DNA of 64,000 bases from Leptolyngbya sp. FACHB-261 (GCF_014696065.1 NZ_JACJPL010000001.1:372001-436000); one strand, 5' to 3'; numbered from the stretch's first letter, positions 1-9,088 are shown. Translations and numbers: made by a program. The notes: a model not told the origin generated them from the sequence alone.

Positions 1-1258
1 GGTAGACCGTCTTGGTGTTGGGCGGCAGAGGTTGAGGCTTATCGCCTCCTGCCGTTCCTGTCAGCACACTGCGGTAGGCCCGAGCCCGCTGAGCGATCTG
101 CTCGGCTCGGTCTAGCGCATTGACAATTTTGCGGGCCCGAACAAAGTCGTAACTGCCAGAAGCCTGGCCGAAGTCGCTGAGCTTGTAGCCCGTGAAGGTG
201 CCCTTGAGCATGCCATTGACTAGAATTTCCGAGGCCACGCGGGGATCAGAGGCGAGAGTCGGATTATTAACCAGGTCCAGCTTTAGAAAGTCGGTGTACT
301 TCTGATAGTTCACGCGTCCTGTCAGTTGTACAAAGCCACGCCCCTTATAGCGTCTGCCATCACCTGGTTGCGTATTGCCTAAGTCGCTGCGGCCCTCATA
401 TTGGCTACCATCGGCGATCTCTTCCATCCAACGACCCAGGTGAGACTCGTGCTCGGCTGTGGCAATCACATAGGCAACGTAGTCGGGGTTAACGACGCTG
501 TACTTCGACAGCGACGCCAGAATAAACGGCAAGCTCAACCTGGCATAGGACTGCATCTGCTGGGGCACCTGAGCCAGCAAGACTTTGCCCAGCACATCCA
601 GTTCTTTAGGCTGGAGGACTGGGGGTTGGGGAGTTGGGTTGGGAGTAGGAGTTGGGGTGGGCTTCGGATCCGGCGTTGGTTGGGGTGTTGGTTGAGGTGG
701 AGTTTCGAAGGCTTTGAGGCGAGCCCGTACTGCCTGGCGCAGGGTGGGCAATTGGCTGTAGAGCCAATCACCAGGGCAAGCGGTCGCTACAAATTCCCGG
801 TGCCCAACGATCTGGTTCGGGTCTAAGCGGCAGCTCCGGCAGAGGTAGGCACAGAGACTAACGAGTTGGTCCCATTGAGCCTGGGGCATCTTGGCAACCA
901 TAAAGTTGCCTTCGTTCTCAATACCGGGCGACTCATTGCCAAGGGGCGTCCCCGCGTGAGCACCGCGCACCGATTTACCCTGCTGCGCAGCGGCCCAGGA
1001 GCCTTGCCGGCCTTCGAGCAGAAAGCCACCGGTGGAGTTGAGGAAGTTATGGCCCGAATCGAACCAGCCCTTGTTGTCTAAAGCGTCAGATTGAAGCTGG
1101 CGTGCAAATAGTTTCGCCCCATCTAACGTGCCACGTGAGGTGTTATTGGTGGCAGTGTGGTGGACGACGATGTATTTGGGCGTTGTCTGTGTGGAGGGAC
1201 CGTTAGGGGCACGGGCTCCCCACTCGGTTGCGGTGATAACCCGAAGGTCAAAGTCCAT
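1..1258 (-). CDS. Bifunctional cell-wall hydrolase: amidase (PGRP/Amidase_2) plus GH19-like domain, partial
   Basis: I translated the minus strand by hand; the frame is open from an ATG at 1258 to the window edge (419 codons, C-terminus missing). Residues 1-185 form an N-acetylmuramoyl-L-alanine amidase domain: HHTA at 33-36, GHRE at 152-155 and the ACPGDW segment near 160 supply the usual zinc ligands His, His and Cys. A Pro/Thr linker (about 187-215) follows. Residues 220-400 resemble a family-19 glycoside hydrolase, with AEHES near 268-272 (probable catalytic Glu 271) and RYKGRGFVQLTGR at 303-315. Known family roles are cutting the peptide-glycan amide bond and the glycan chain, so the protein probably cleaves peptidoglycan twice. 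No signal peptide is seen. An in-frame stop lies near 1333, so the N-terminus is complete; no good Shine-Dalgarno precedes the ATG. The lack of a signal and the domain mix recall endolysins, but no phage genes are nearby. Confidence 0.85.
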   Translation of the reverse strand, partial: MDFDLRVITATEWGARAPNGPSTQTTPKYIVVHHTATNNTSRGTLDGAKLFARQLQSDALDNKGWFDSGHNFLNSTGGFLLEGRQGSWAAAQQGKSVRGAHAGTPLGNESPGIENEGNFMVAKMPQAQWDQLVSLCAYLCRSCRLDPNQIVGHREFVATACPGDWLYSQLPTLRQAVRARLKAFETPPQPTPQPTPDPKPTPTPTPNPTPQPPVLQPKELDVLGKVLLAQVPQQMQSYARLSLPFILASLSKYSVVNPDYVAYVIATAEHESHLGRWMEEIADGSQYEGRSDLGNTQPGDGRRYKGRGFVQLTGRVNYQKYTDFLKLDLVNNPTLASDPRVASEILVNGMLKGTFTGYKLSDFGQASGSYDFVRARKIVNALDRAEQIAQRARAYRSVLTGTAGGDKPQPLPPNTKTVY

Positions 1259-1410
1259 GGGGCAGGAGCGGACAGGGTCTTCTACAGGGTGCCACGAATC
1301 ACTTTGCAGACAACAGGCTAGCCTAAGTTTCTAGCCGTATCGCACGATACTTTCAGTCCTCGCTAATACTCAGTCCCCAGCCTTCAATCTCTGACTCCAA
1401 CCTCTAGTCT

Positions 1411-2205
1411 CTAAAAAGTCCGAGCCGTGCGCACGCCTTGAGCAGCTTGTCGCACGGTCTGAGCACTATCGAGAAATTGCTCAATTGCGGCTAGCAGCAG
1501 CGTGCGGTTGGCCTCATTGCTGCGGTCTAATTCTGCCGATAACAGCTCTGCCGCTCGGCGATATGAGCGCTCTAGCCGCCGCAGTTCTGAATCGCCTGAG
1601 CGGGCATTGAGCGCGTTCAGTTGGGTCTGGATCTGGGTCAAAGCAGCCAGAGTTTCTACACTGACCACACCCAATGCGCTTGGAGCAACAGCAGTCGCAT
1701 TTGGAGTTGGTCCAGAAGTCACAGCATCGGGATTAGCAGCACCAGAATTCGTAGCACTAGGAGCTGTAATCGCAGGATTTGTAGTGCCAGGATTCACAGC
1801 ACCAGGATTGGTAGCACCAGGACTTAGAGCTTCAGGATTTGGAGCTTCCAGTGTACCTTGGGCTGGTCCTGTCTCCGGAATGCCTGTACAAGCATCAGGC
1901 GTCGTAGGGCTGAGCACGCCACTGGTACTAGCAGGGCCAACGGCTGCAATCACACTCTGCATGAGACACTCAGCCCGACCAACCAAGGTCTGATTAGCAC
2001 CACGGGAGCCAGTTGTAATCGCCCCAATTGAGATTTGTTCTCCAATTGGAATGCTAGTCAGGCTAGTGATATTGGTGCCACTGACATCAGACTGAGAGCC
2101 GCCCGTCTGTGCTGAACTGGCTGGAGCAGCAACGCCCTGACACAGGGCATAAAGTAGTAAGCCGGTGATCGTGCCCGCCTGTTGGCTCAAAAAACGGTCA
2201 AACAT
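1411..2205 (-). CDS. Exported low-complexity protein of unknown function
   Basis: Unrecognised protein of 264 residues. The N-terminus has a hydrophobic stretch (about residues 10-27) ending in an Ala-rich region, consistent with a signal peptide and export. The middle (about residues 118-170) is a degenerate array of Asn-Pro-Gly/Ala and Thr-Asn-Ser pentamer-like units, probably an extended linker. The last 85 residues are Leu/Ala/Arg-rich and predicted helical, possibly a coiled coil. Two consecutive ATGs occur at 2208 and 2205; the second is preferred because GGGAG lies six bases upstream of it and only three from the first. It sits between the cell-wall hydrolase and the barrel protein on the same strand, with about 150 bp on either side, so all three may be envelope genes. 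No function is claimed. Confidence 0.7.
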   Translation of the reverse strand: MFDRFLSQQAGTITGLLLYALCQGVAAPASSAQTGGSQSDVSGTNITSLTSIPIGEQISIGAITTGSRGANQTLVGRAECLMQSVIAAVGPASTSGVLSPTTPDACTGIPETGPAQGTLEAPNPEALSPGATNPGAVNPGTTNPAITAPSATNSGAANPDAVTSGPTPNATAVAPSALGVVSVETLAALTQIQTQLNALNARSGDSELRRLERSYRRAAELLSAELDRSNEANRTLLLAAIEQFLDSAQTVRQAAQGVRTARTF

Positions 2206-2284
2206 CATTCACTCCCAACTCCACTCCCCAATCCACTTCTAAGTGACTCATTCTCAAGCCATTCACTAGCAATTCACTCTCAAA

Positions 2285-2334
2285 CATTGTCAAGGCCAAG
2301 CACTGTCAAGGCAGAGATCAAAGCAGAGATTAAC
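2285..2334. repeat. Short intergenic tandem repeats (16-bp and 12-bp periods)
   Basis: Between the two exported-protein genes, CA(T/C)TGTCAAGGC occurs at 2285-2296 and 2301-2312 (period 16). It runs directly into GCAGAGATCAAA at 2311-2322 and GCAGAGATTAAC at 2323-2334 (period 12). These lie upstream of the 1411-2205 gene. Confidence 0.75.
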
Positions 2335-2364
2335 GGCACGCTACTAGACCAGTATTAGAGCGGC

Positions 2365-3678
2365 TTAGAACTGGAAGGACAGATTAGTCCCCAGCACAAA
2401 GCGAGCCCCATCTCCTGCCCCTAGAATGTCGCGAAAAGCAGGGGTAATGACCCAATTAAAGTCAGGGAATGGCGTGATCGAAAGGCCAGCCGCTAAATCC
2501 TGCCCGGTATACTCCACAATCGCGCTAACTGGCTGGATGACGCGAAAGGCCAGAGCCCCAAACACATTGACTGCACTATTTTTATTAATGATGTCTTCCT
2601 CGGTGCGGAAACGCCCGCCACCGGCCCCAATCGTCAATGCAACCCGACTTAAAACGCTATCGAGATCGGGCCGCACTCGGAAAATCTTGGTCACAGCACC
2701 GTAAACGCTAGAGCCCAAATCCGTGTCGCCATAGGTCACGAAGCCTTCCCAGCCCACGGCAACCGAGAAGTCATCATTGAAGCGACGAGACACCTTGGCA
2801 CTCAAACCACCTCGGCCAAAATCATCCACACTGAGCACAGCAAAGTTCAGCTCAAAAGCAACTTTGTTAGGGTCACCGTAACCTACACCCACGGCAAAGG
2901 CGCCATCATCTTCCTCGGCATAACGGGTGCGGTCTTGGTAGGTTGCAGCAACGTAGATCGTTCGACCTGAGGCACCAAAGCCAGAGGGAATGCCAATCGT
3001 GATCGCTGGCGAGCCTCGATAGATATCGCCAAACGTATTGGTTTCTTCGCTTAAAGTTTGCAGTTGAGCCCGTACCCGCTCGAAGCGTTGCGCGGTTGGC
3101 TCAGGTTCAGTTTGCAGTGGTTGCGCAGTTGGAGGCTGTTCAGTTGCGGGCTGGTCTATGCCTGGAGTTGTGGGCTGGTCTCGCGGCGCGGTCTGAGGTG
3201 ATGACTCAAGTGACGGGGGCCCCGCAGGCGCAGCTTGGGGCGGCTGCGGTTCTAAGGGATTTGCTTGGGCTCGCACGCCAAAATCAGCCAAGGCCCTGTT
3301 GGAGGAAGCCCCGCGTTGAGCTTGCAGCTGCGCAGGATTTCCTGGCTGCGCGGGCATAGGCATACCCACTCCCTCTACCAGTTCAGGTAGGCGATCGCTC
3401 GGCAGAAACCTCGCGCTGAGAACCGGGGCTGCAGTCACCTCAGACGCAGGCTCCTCAACCACCGGCATCCCCACGCCCTCCACCAAATCCGGTCCAACTG
3501 CAACTGCAGTGTTAAACCCTGCCTTGGCTTCAGCTTCTTTAGTGGTTTCTTGAGGGGTGGAAACAGTTTGGGCCTGTAGGGGCAAAGCCATCAGTAGCCC
3601 TAGGGACACGCTACCGGCCAAGCCAAGAACCTGAGACCAGATCTGCGACTTGAGATGGCCTTTTATAAAACGCAGCAT
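2365..3678 (-). CDS. Predicted outer-membrane beta-barrel-like protein with Pro-rich N-terminal region
   Basis: 437 residues, no family recognised. A signal peptide is evident (basic start, hydrophobic core about residues 17-33, ALPLQAQ cleavage-like end). Residues 38-205 are Pro/Ala/Gln-rich and probably disordered; within them the octapeptide LVEGVGMP occurs twice, near residues 65 and 100. From about residue 220 to the end, short alternating hydrophobic/polar strands with Gly and aromatic residues continue to a terminal Phe (FQF), typical of outer-membrane barrels. ATG start with GGGAG about ten bases upstream. Location is inferred to be the outer membrane or cell surface. It resembles in outline, but is not visibly the same as, the exported protein at 61409-62254. 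A transport or adhesion role is only a guess. Confidence 0.7.
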   Translation of the reverse strand: MLRFIKGHLKSQIWSQVLGLAGSVSLGLLMALPLQAQTVSTPQETTKEAEAKAGFNTAVAVGPDLVEGVGMPVVEEPASEVTAAPVLSARFLPSDRLPELVEGVGMPMPAQPGNPAQLQAQRGASSNRALADFGVRAQANPLEPQPPQAAPAGPPSLESSPQTAPRDQPTTPGIDQPATEQPPTAQPLQTEPEPTAQRFERVRAQLQTLSEETNTFGDIYRGSPAITIGIPSGFGASGRTIYVAATYQDRTRYAEEDDGAFAVGVGYGDPNKVAFELNFAVLSVDDFGRGGLSAKVSRRFNDDFSVAVGWEGFVTYGDTDLGSSVYGAVTKIFRVRPDLDSVLSRVALTIGAGGGRFRTEEDIINKNSAVNVFGALAFRVIQPVSAIVEYTGQDLAAGLSITPFPDFNWVITPAFRDILGAGDGARFVLGTNLSFQF

Positions 3679-3862
3679 CTGCCCAATTCTCCCAGGATAA
3701 CGACGAACTCACACCGAACAGGGGTCACCCCGAAACGAACACTCGAAACAAAGAACAGCTAACGATTTGACTCACTACACAGTTTGGTTATCGGTTTGCT
3801 TATCGGTCAAGCTCATGTCCACACTGCTTGGGCACATACATGACCGATATAGCTAAGCGCCG

Positions 3863-5209
3863 TTAGTCTGCCCCTAGATTAGCGTGCAATGCTTCGAAGT
3901 ACCTACGCGCACTTTGTTGAGGGGTAAAGTGCCTGAGCAGGTAGGTTCGGGCGGCCTGACCAAGGCGTCGTGACTCACTGGGATTGTGCATTAACGCGAG
4001 AATGTACTGGGCTAGGCTAGCCGCATCACCATTATCGAAGGCACGTCCACAACCGCTCATCTGCACCAATTCTCGTAGATAAGAACCGGGCTCACAAATG
4101 GCAGCAATCGGACGACCGGCGGCAAGCATGGCATAGAGTTTGCTGGGAACCACTGCCCCTTCCACCCCAGGAATTAGACTCACCACCGAAAGATCACCGC
4201 AGGTTAGCGAGTAGGGTAAGGCAGTTCGCTGCTGGTAGGGCAACCACAAACAGCGCCCCGAGTGGCATTGCTCAATCGCCTCGCGGACTCTCCCTGCTTT
4301 AGCCCCATCGCCGATAAAGACAAAGCGCACCGGCTCATCGGCCAAGAGCGCCATCGCTTCTAAAAGCGTTTCCAGGTCGTGACAGCGCCCCATGTTGCCG
4401 GAGTAGAGCACGGTGAACTCCCGCTCCAGCCCATGCAGCTGAGCAAACCAATTCTTAGTCTTGGGCAACGGTTTGATGTAGTCTGGGTCGGCCCAGTTAT
4501 GGATGGTTGTGATCCGCGGGCTGCACTCAGGGCAGCGTTGAATCAGCCGATCCCGCATCGCGGTATTTAACACAATGATGTTCTTGGCCTCGCGCCAAAC
4601 CTGGCGGTTCAGCCAGTGCCACAGTCTCACCAACCCGTGCTGCTCAGACACCACTCCCAGTTGCACGGCCACATCTGGGTAAAGGTCGTAAATCAAGATA
4701 GCGTAAGGTCGGTCACATAACCGATTAAGTAGCCAGCCCAGAATCGGCAAATAAGCAGGGGCAGAAGTCAGCAGCAATTGGCCCTGATAGCGCTGGTGCC
4801 GCAACAGATGGAGACCAGCCCGAATAAAGAACAGCAAGCCGTTGATCGTCTTGCCCCGAATGCGCTTGGGCGATAGCCGTGCTGCCCGAGTACGACGTAA
4901 TTTAACGCTGCCTGGTGCGTTGCGGACCAATTCTTCCTGAGCGGGAGCCCAGTCCTCATCGTAGGCATAGCCAGGTTGTCCCGCAAACACCCGCACCCGA
5001 ATGCCAAGCTTGGCTAACTCAAGTGCTAACTCATAGATCAGTTGTCCGGTTGCAGCAAAATCGGGTGGAAAAAACTGAGTAATGATGGTCAAGTTTTGCT
5101 GGATAGTCTTGGGCTGAGTTTGTGCCCAACGCTTATGAATCGAGGCAGTGGATTGCACTCCCTCACTGTCAGGGGCCTCAATGCACCCCTCCTCAGCCTT
5201 GAACTCCAT
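3863..5209 (-). CDS. GT4 glycosyltransferase, WcaI-like
   Basis: About 448 residues with a GT-B fold. The N-terminal Rossmann part carries TIITQFFPPDFAATGQL, the characteristic opening of colanic-acid WcaI-like transferases. The C-terminal part has the donor-binding stretch YSGNMGRCHDLETLLEA and VVPSKLYAMLAAGRPI in place of the canonical EX7E motif. It probably adds a sugar to a lipid-linked polysaccharide intermediate on the cytoplasmic face of the membrane. The frame is open up to 5284, but the ATG at 5209 is preferred because AAAGGAG lies eight bases upstream; the longer N-terminus has no such site. It is the last gene of the polysaccharide block, 173 bp after the preceding gene once the start is corrected, so it may have its own promoter. 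Confidence 0.85.
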   Translation of the reverse strand: MEFKAEEGCIEAPDSEGVQSTASIHKRWAQTQPKTIQQNLTIITQFFPPDFAATGQLIYELALELAKLGIRVRVFAGQPGYAYDEDWAPAQEELVRNAPGSVKLRRTRAARLSPKRIRGKTINGLLFFIRAGLHLLRHQRYQGQLLLTSAPAYLPILGWLLNRLCDRPYAILIYDLYPDVAVQLGVVSEQHGLVRLWHWLNRQVWREAKNIIVLNTAMRDRLIQRCPECSPRITTIHNWADPDYIKPLPKTKNWFAQLHGLEREFTVLYSGNMGRCHDLETLLEAMALLADEPVRFVFIGDGAKAGRVREAIEQCHSGRCLWLPYQQRTALPYSLTCGDLSVVSLIPGVEGAVVPSKLYAMLAAGRPIAAICEPGSYLRELVQMSGCGRAFDNGDAASLAQYILALMHNPSESRRLGQAARTYLLRHFTPQQSARRYFEALHANLGAD

Positions 5210-5382
5210 CCGAACCACTCCTTTGCGCACACTTTGGGTAGAAGCAAGCCCGTCATACTCAACCGGAAACATCCCGCTTGGCATGATTCAATCGTTACCA
5301 CTTCTCCCCTAGCTTGATCTCACTTTGCTGGGCAGTCTCCGAAATAAGATTACCCTTGAAGCATAAATTCTGTCTCTCCTAT

Positions 5383-6567
5383 CTATGTAGGGGTAAAGCG
5401 TTTTTCAACAATTTTGGTATAGATCTCAGCTAAATCGTGGGCAATAGTTTGCCAAGAATACTCGTTCTGCACCAGTTGCTTACCGTTTTCACCCAGCTTT
5501 TCTCGCAGCGCAGCAGAACTCAAAAGTTGGGCAAGGGCAGGCACCAATTGTTCTAGATTTCCATCTACAACCAGGCCCGCCTCCGCCTCGGCAATAGCAG
5601 GTGAGATCTGAATTCCAGGTGTAACGATCACTGGTAACCCCGCTGACATTGCCTCTGCAATTGCCACACCAAAGTTTTCTGAGAATGAAGGCAACACAAA
5701 TAAGTCAGAGCCCTGCAAAACTAAATCCTTCTCTGGACCTGCAACAAAGCCAGGCAGAGTTGTTCGCTTGACCAGATCAAGCTCACGCACCATTTTCTCT
5801 AGGTATTCTAGATAACTTGTCTCGCCTGAACCTGCCAAGATAAGATGGAAATCATAGTTTTTCTGAGCGAGTTGTGCTAGTGCTTGCAAAAGCAGATCGG
5901 GCCGCTTTTTGTGATGCAAACGCGAGAGAAATAGAACAATCGGGGTCTGCTGATCGATCCCGTAGCGCTGTCGCAACTGTTGCTTAGCTTCAGGGATAGG
6001 TTGAGTTGGATCAACTCCCAGAGGCACTGTAATCGTGGGAGAACGGATCCCTAAGCGGCGCACGTCCTGTGCTTCTCCTTCAGAAGTACAGTGAATTGCA
6101 GCCGCACAGTTGAGATTGTGTCGCTCAATCAAGGCCGTATAGATCTGCTTTTTTAACTGGCTTTGAGCCAAAGCCCAAGAAGTTAGTTGCCCCATTGTGC
6201 GGACCGTGTAGGGAATCCGTTGCCGTCGGGCAATGATACCAGCACAAGTCGGTGCGTAGGAAAAGAGATAGTGACTTTCGACAAGGTCGTAGTTGCGCAG
6301 ATTCTGCCAAAGCCAGCGGGTAAGGCCCGGCGAAATAATGAATTCTTTTAGACGTGGAGACAGAGGCGAAAAAAACCAGATCGGCACCTGTTCATACTCA
6401 ATCCGCTGCGCAAGGGGAACATCGAGTAAGTCTGGACCGTGATCATTGGTTGTCACAATCTCGGCCTCTACTCCTTGACCGCGAAGGGACCGAACTAGCT
6501 CCAGGACAACTCGGGATGGCCCTCCCAATAGTGGACTGATCGAGGGAATGACATGCAAAACTTTCAT
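5383..6567 (-). CDS. GT4 family glycosyltransferase
   Basis: 394 residues with a two-domain GT-B architecture. The N-terminus MKVLHVIPSISPLLGGPSR has the glycine-rich acceptor loop of retaining GT4 enzymes. Around residue 298 the ENFGVAIAEAMSAGLPVI segment provides the EX7E nucleotide-sugar-binding motif. LSRLHHKKRPDLLLQA is the typical start of the C-terminal Glycos_transf_1 domain. The sugar specificity cannot be read from sequence. It starts at an ATG ten bases after the upstream gene (6578-7729) ends, so it is likely co-transcribed and translated as part of the polysaccharide operon. Confidence 0.88.
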   Translation of the reverse strand: MKVLHVIPSISPLLGGPSRVVLELVRSLRGQGVEAEIVTTNDHGPDLLDVPLAQRIEYEQVPIWFFSPLSPRLKEFIISPGLTRWLWQNLRNYDLVESHYLFSYAPTCAGIIARRQRIPYTVRTMGQLTSWALAQSQLKKQIYTALIERHNLNCAAAIHCTSEGEAQDVRRLGIRSPTITVPLGVDPTQPIPEAKQQLRQRYGIDQQTPIVLFLSRLHHKKRPDLLLQALAQLAQKNYDFHLILAGSGETSYLEYLEKMVRELDLVKRTTLPGFVAGPEKDLVLQGSDLFVLPSFSENFGVAIAEAMSAGLPVIVTPGIQISPAIAEAEAGLVVDGNLEQLVPALAQLLSSAALREKLGENGKQLVQNEYSWQTIAHDLAEIYTKIVEKRFTPT

Positions 6568-6577
6568 CTAGGGCTTC

Positions 6578-7729
6578 TCAACCGAGATTTTGGAGCAACT
6601 CAGCCAGAGTTTTTTGAAATTGTTGCCAACCAAATCGCTCGATGACTTGCTGACGTAGCCATTCCGGCTGATAGATCCTGGGATTAGGATAGGTCCCCTG
6701 CAAAACGGTAGTCAGAGTTTGAGCCAGGGCCGGAACATCATCTGGATCGACTAGAACCCCTAAGTCCCCTTGGCAAAGTGCATCAGTCGCGCCATCTTGA
6801 TTCCCGCCCAAGGTTGGTTTACCACAGGCTAGAGCTTCCAGATAAACGATGCCGAATCCCTCACTTTTGCTGGGCATGGCAAAAACATCGCAAAGGTTGT
6901 AGTGGTCGCCCAATTCCTGATCAGGGACAAAGCCAGTGAGGGTCACGCAGTCTTGCAATTGTAGTTGGTCAACCAGTTGCTCAATACGAGGACGGTCGCT
7001 ACCTTGACCCACAAGCAAATAGTGAACGTCTGGAATTTGCTGACGAATTTCTGGCAACGCCTGCAAAATCTGGTCATAACCTTTGTAGCGTTCCGTCGCG
7101 TCAAGCCTTGCAACGGTTAAAATCACAGGCTGCTCTGCCTGTAAGCAATATCGTTTGAGCAGAGCTTCGGGTTTCGATTTAATCTGAAAGCGGTCAGAAT
7201 CAAAAGTATTGGGTAGCAGTACAACCCGTTCTGGGTCAAGATCCTGCTCTTGCAACAATCTCGTGCGGGTGTAGTCACTGACAGCCAGGATACGATCCGC
7301 TCCTTGTAGGCCACGTCTCAGAGCAGGCTTTTGAATATCCCAGGCATCAACACCGTGAGCAACAGCCCAATAAGGAGTTCCTGTCAGTTGCTTGAGCCAG
7401 TAAGCAACTACGGTGAAATTGAGATGGGTCGAGAGAATTAAGCTTGGACGTTGCCAAAGACCGTAGCTGGCAAGCTGGAAAGCAAAAGCTGGAGTTCTAA
7501 AGCGTAGAGGCCACTGACCAGAAAAATGAAACTGTGTTTGCTCCAGGAAGGGTAAATTTGATGGCTGAGCAGCGTCATGCTTCAGAAAAATGTCGTACTT
7601 GCAGTGAGGTCGAAGCTTTTGCAAAGCTTGGATTAGGAACGTTGAGTAAACTCGAATCCCTCCTTTACCGCCTTCAAAAAGATCAGGCACCCACAGGTGA
7701 ATTTGTGGAGGAATTTTATTTTGGGTCAT
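6578..7729 (-). CDS. GT4 family glycosyltransferase
   Basis: 383 residues, GT-B fold. Residues 1-30 contain GGKGGIRVYSTFLIQAL, the glycine-rich acceptor loop. AHGVDAW and SDYTRTRLL are typical mid-domain landmarks. The C-terminal domain begins with ILTVARLDATERYKGYDQI and has SEGFGIVYLEALACGKP, an intact EX7E. Known GT4 enzymes move a sugar from an NDP or GDP donor with retention of configuration; donor and acceptor are unknown here. AAGG lies six bases before the ATG. A 33-bp gap separates it from the upstream Wzy-like gene and ten bases from the next transferase, so it belongs to the same transcript. Confidence 0.88.
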   Translation of the reverse strand: MTQNKIPPQIHLWVPDLFEGGKGGIRVYSTFLIQALQKLRPHCKYDIFLKHDAAQPSNLPFLEQTQFHFSGQWPLRFRTPAFAFQLASYGLWQRPSLILSTHLNFTVVAYWLKQLTGTPYWAVAHGVDAWDIQKPALRRGLQGADRILAVSDYTRTRLLQEQDLDPERVVLLPNTFDSDRFQIKSKPEALLKRYCLQAEQPVILTVARLDATERYKGYDQILQALPEIRQQIPDVHYLLVGQGSDRPRIEQLVDQLQLQDCVTLTGFVPDQELGDHYNLCDVFAMPSKSEGFGIVYLEALACGKPTLGGNQDGATDALCQGDLGVLVDPDDVPALAQTLTTVLQGTYPNPRIYQPEWLRQQVIERFGWQQFQKTLAELLQNLG

Positions 7730-7762
7730 TAGCTACCTTGATGCATATTCTTGCGAGCACAG

Positions 7763-9088
7763 TTATGCATACATTGATGCATTAGCATCAGGCAATATAG
7801 ATGGTCTTAAGGCAAACAAGAGAGAGAGGAAGAGTGGCAGAACTGCGTAAAACTCAAATAAAATTATTGTGGAAGAAGCGAAGAAAAAGTAAGTCAAGAA
7901 CCCGATTCTTTGATGCAGTAAATTAGTGCTATGGTGCATGATCATCTCCTCCCCATTCACGAGCTGTGGAGATTTCCACACTAGATAAAATATCCTTACA
8001 GCTAAAAACAAGCCTAAAAGACCAAATTGGGACAACAAAGAAGCCCAAGTCGAATCGGCAAGAAAAAACGTGCTGCCATGAGCAGTACCAGATTGAACTG
8101 TTTGAATAATATTAGAGCCGAAGCCAAGATACTGACCGAATGACAGGGCTACTATGCCAACCTCACCAAGATAGCCTTGAATAATTTCGAGCCTACCACC
8201 GTAGGTTAGCGAGTTGGCACCACGAGCAGTTGTGGCATTAATCTGCTGCATGACAAGAAATGTAAAAACGGGCAGGAACAAAAGCAAAATCAAGACTAAC
8301 GGCTGGCTTCCACGAGAGCTAGAGGAATGGCTCATAGCCAGCACTAATTTCTCTATGATTAATAGGCAGATAACAGCAAGCGCTGCTCTTGAGTCAGTGA
8401 GAAAAATCCCTATAGAGCAAGCAAGCAATAAAATATAGCGCCCCTTATTCCAAGGCAGTATGTACAAATTGACGTAGAAGATAAGAGCTAAGAAAAGAGC
8501 CATTGAATTAGGCTCAGTAAAGGTTCCAACTGAGCGGATAATCCCACGACTCAGCCAGGACACACCGTTATTAGCAAAAGCACTTTGGCGTTGCAGAAGT
8601 GCATAGATAACTTGAATTACAGCAACAATATTGGTTGCCTCTAAAACTGCTCTCAGGTAGGACAGATTTAAGTGACGATGGCAAAACACTAAGATACTAA
8701 CAGTAAAAACAATTGGCCTTAACGACATCAAGATAGTAGACAGGCCCAGTTCACTCGTTACACTTCTTGCAATTGCCAGTCCCAAAACAGCAAAACAGAG
8801 AACGTAGCTAATATTTAAATCAGGAACCCAGAAATCATCTTTGCGTCGAGTAGAAGCAAAACTCAGGCTACCAATTAGCAAACATAGAGCAAATAAGTCC
8901 TTTAAGGTCTTTTGCCAAAATGGTACGAGAGAGATGTAGCTTGACAACTTATAATACTCAGGGTGCCAATGCCCATTCAAAGCATAGCTTGCTACTGGCC
9001 AGTAAGTTAGTGCAGAGCTAGCAACGATTAAAAACAGCAGTACATGTAGAATAACAGTAGTTCGACGAAGGGAAATGATATCTAACAT
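7763..9088 (-). CDS. O-antigen ligase/polymerase-like (Wzy/WaaL) membrane protein
   Basis: 441 residues, with roughly ten to twelve hydrophobic segments spread along the whole length. RSVGTFTEPNSMALFLAL, TDSRAALAVICLL and a long periplasmic-type loop with YGGRLEIIQGYLGE are landmarks shared by bacterial Wzy polymerases and O-antigen ligases. Such proteins polymerise or ligate lipid-linked repeat units at the periplasmic side. The frame is open to 9139, but the ATG at 9088 overlaps the stop of the upstream gene in a TGATG arrangement, which suggests translational coupling and fixes the start. Being the only multi-spanning enzyme of this kind in a locus that also has an ABC exporter, it could act as a ligase rather than a polymerase; sequence alone does not decide. 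Confidence 0.82.
   Translation of the reverse strand: MLDIISLRRTTVILHVLLFLIVASSALTYWPVASYALNGHWHPEYYKLSSYISLVPFWQKTLKDLFALCLLIGSLSFASTRRKDDFWVPDLNISYVLCFAVLGLAIARSVTSELGLSTILMSLRPIVFTVSILVFCHRHLNLSYLRAVLEATNIVAVIQVIYALLQRQSAFANNGVSWLSRGIIRSVGTFTEPNSMALFLALIFYVNLYILPWNKGRYILLLACSIGIFLTDSRAALAVICLLIIEKLVLAMSHSSSSRGSQPLVLILLLFLPVFTFLVMQQINATTARGANSLTYGGRLEIIQGYLGEVGIVALSFGQYLGFGSNIIQTVQSGTAHGSTFFLADSTWASLLSQFGLLGLFLAVRIFYLVWKSPQLVNGEEMIMHHSTNLLHQRIGFLTYFFFASSTIILFEFYAVLPLFLSLLFALRPSILPDANASMYA

Noticed and set aside
401-826. 141-residue plus-strand open frame opposite the cell-wall hydrolase
   Set aside because: It is antisense to a frame with clear amidase/GH19 motifs and has low-complexity Gly/Trp/Arg composition typical of a shadow.
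1-1258. Prophage origin for the amidase-GH19 gene
   Set aside because: No phage structural, integrase or holin gene in the window; kept only as an open question.
1502-1993. 163-residue plus-strand open frame opposite the low-complexity exported protein
   Set aside because: Open only because the opposite strand is repetitive; no start signal or protein-like composition.
8214-8438. 74-residue plus-strand frame inside the Wzy-like gene
   Set aside because: Antisense to a membrane protein with strong family landmarks; no ribosome-binding site.
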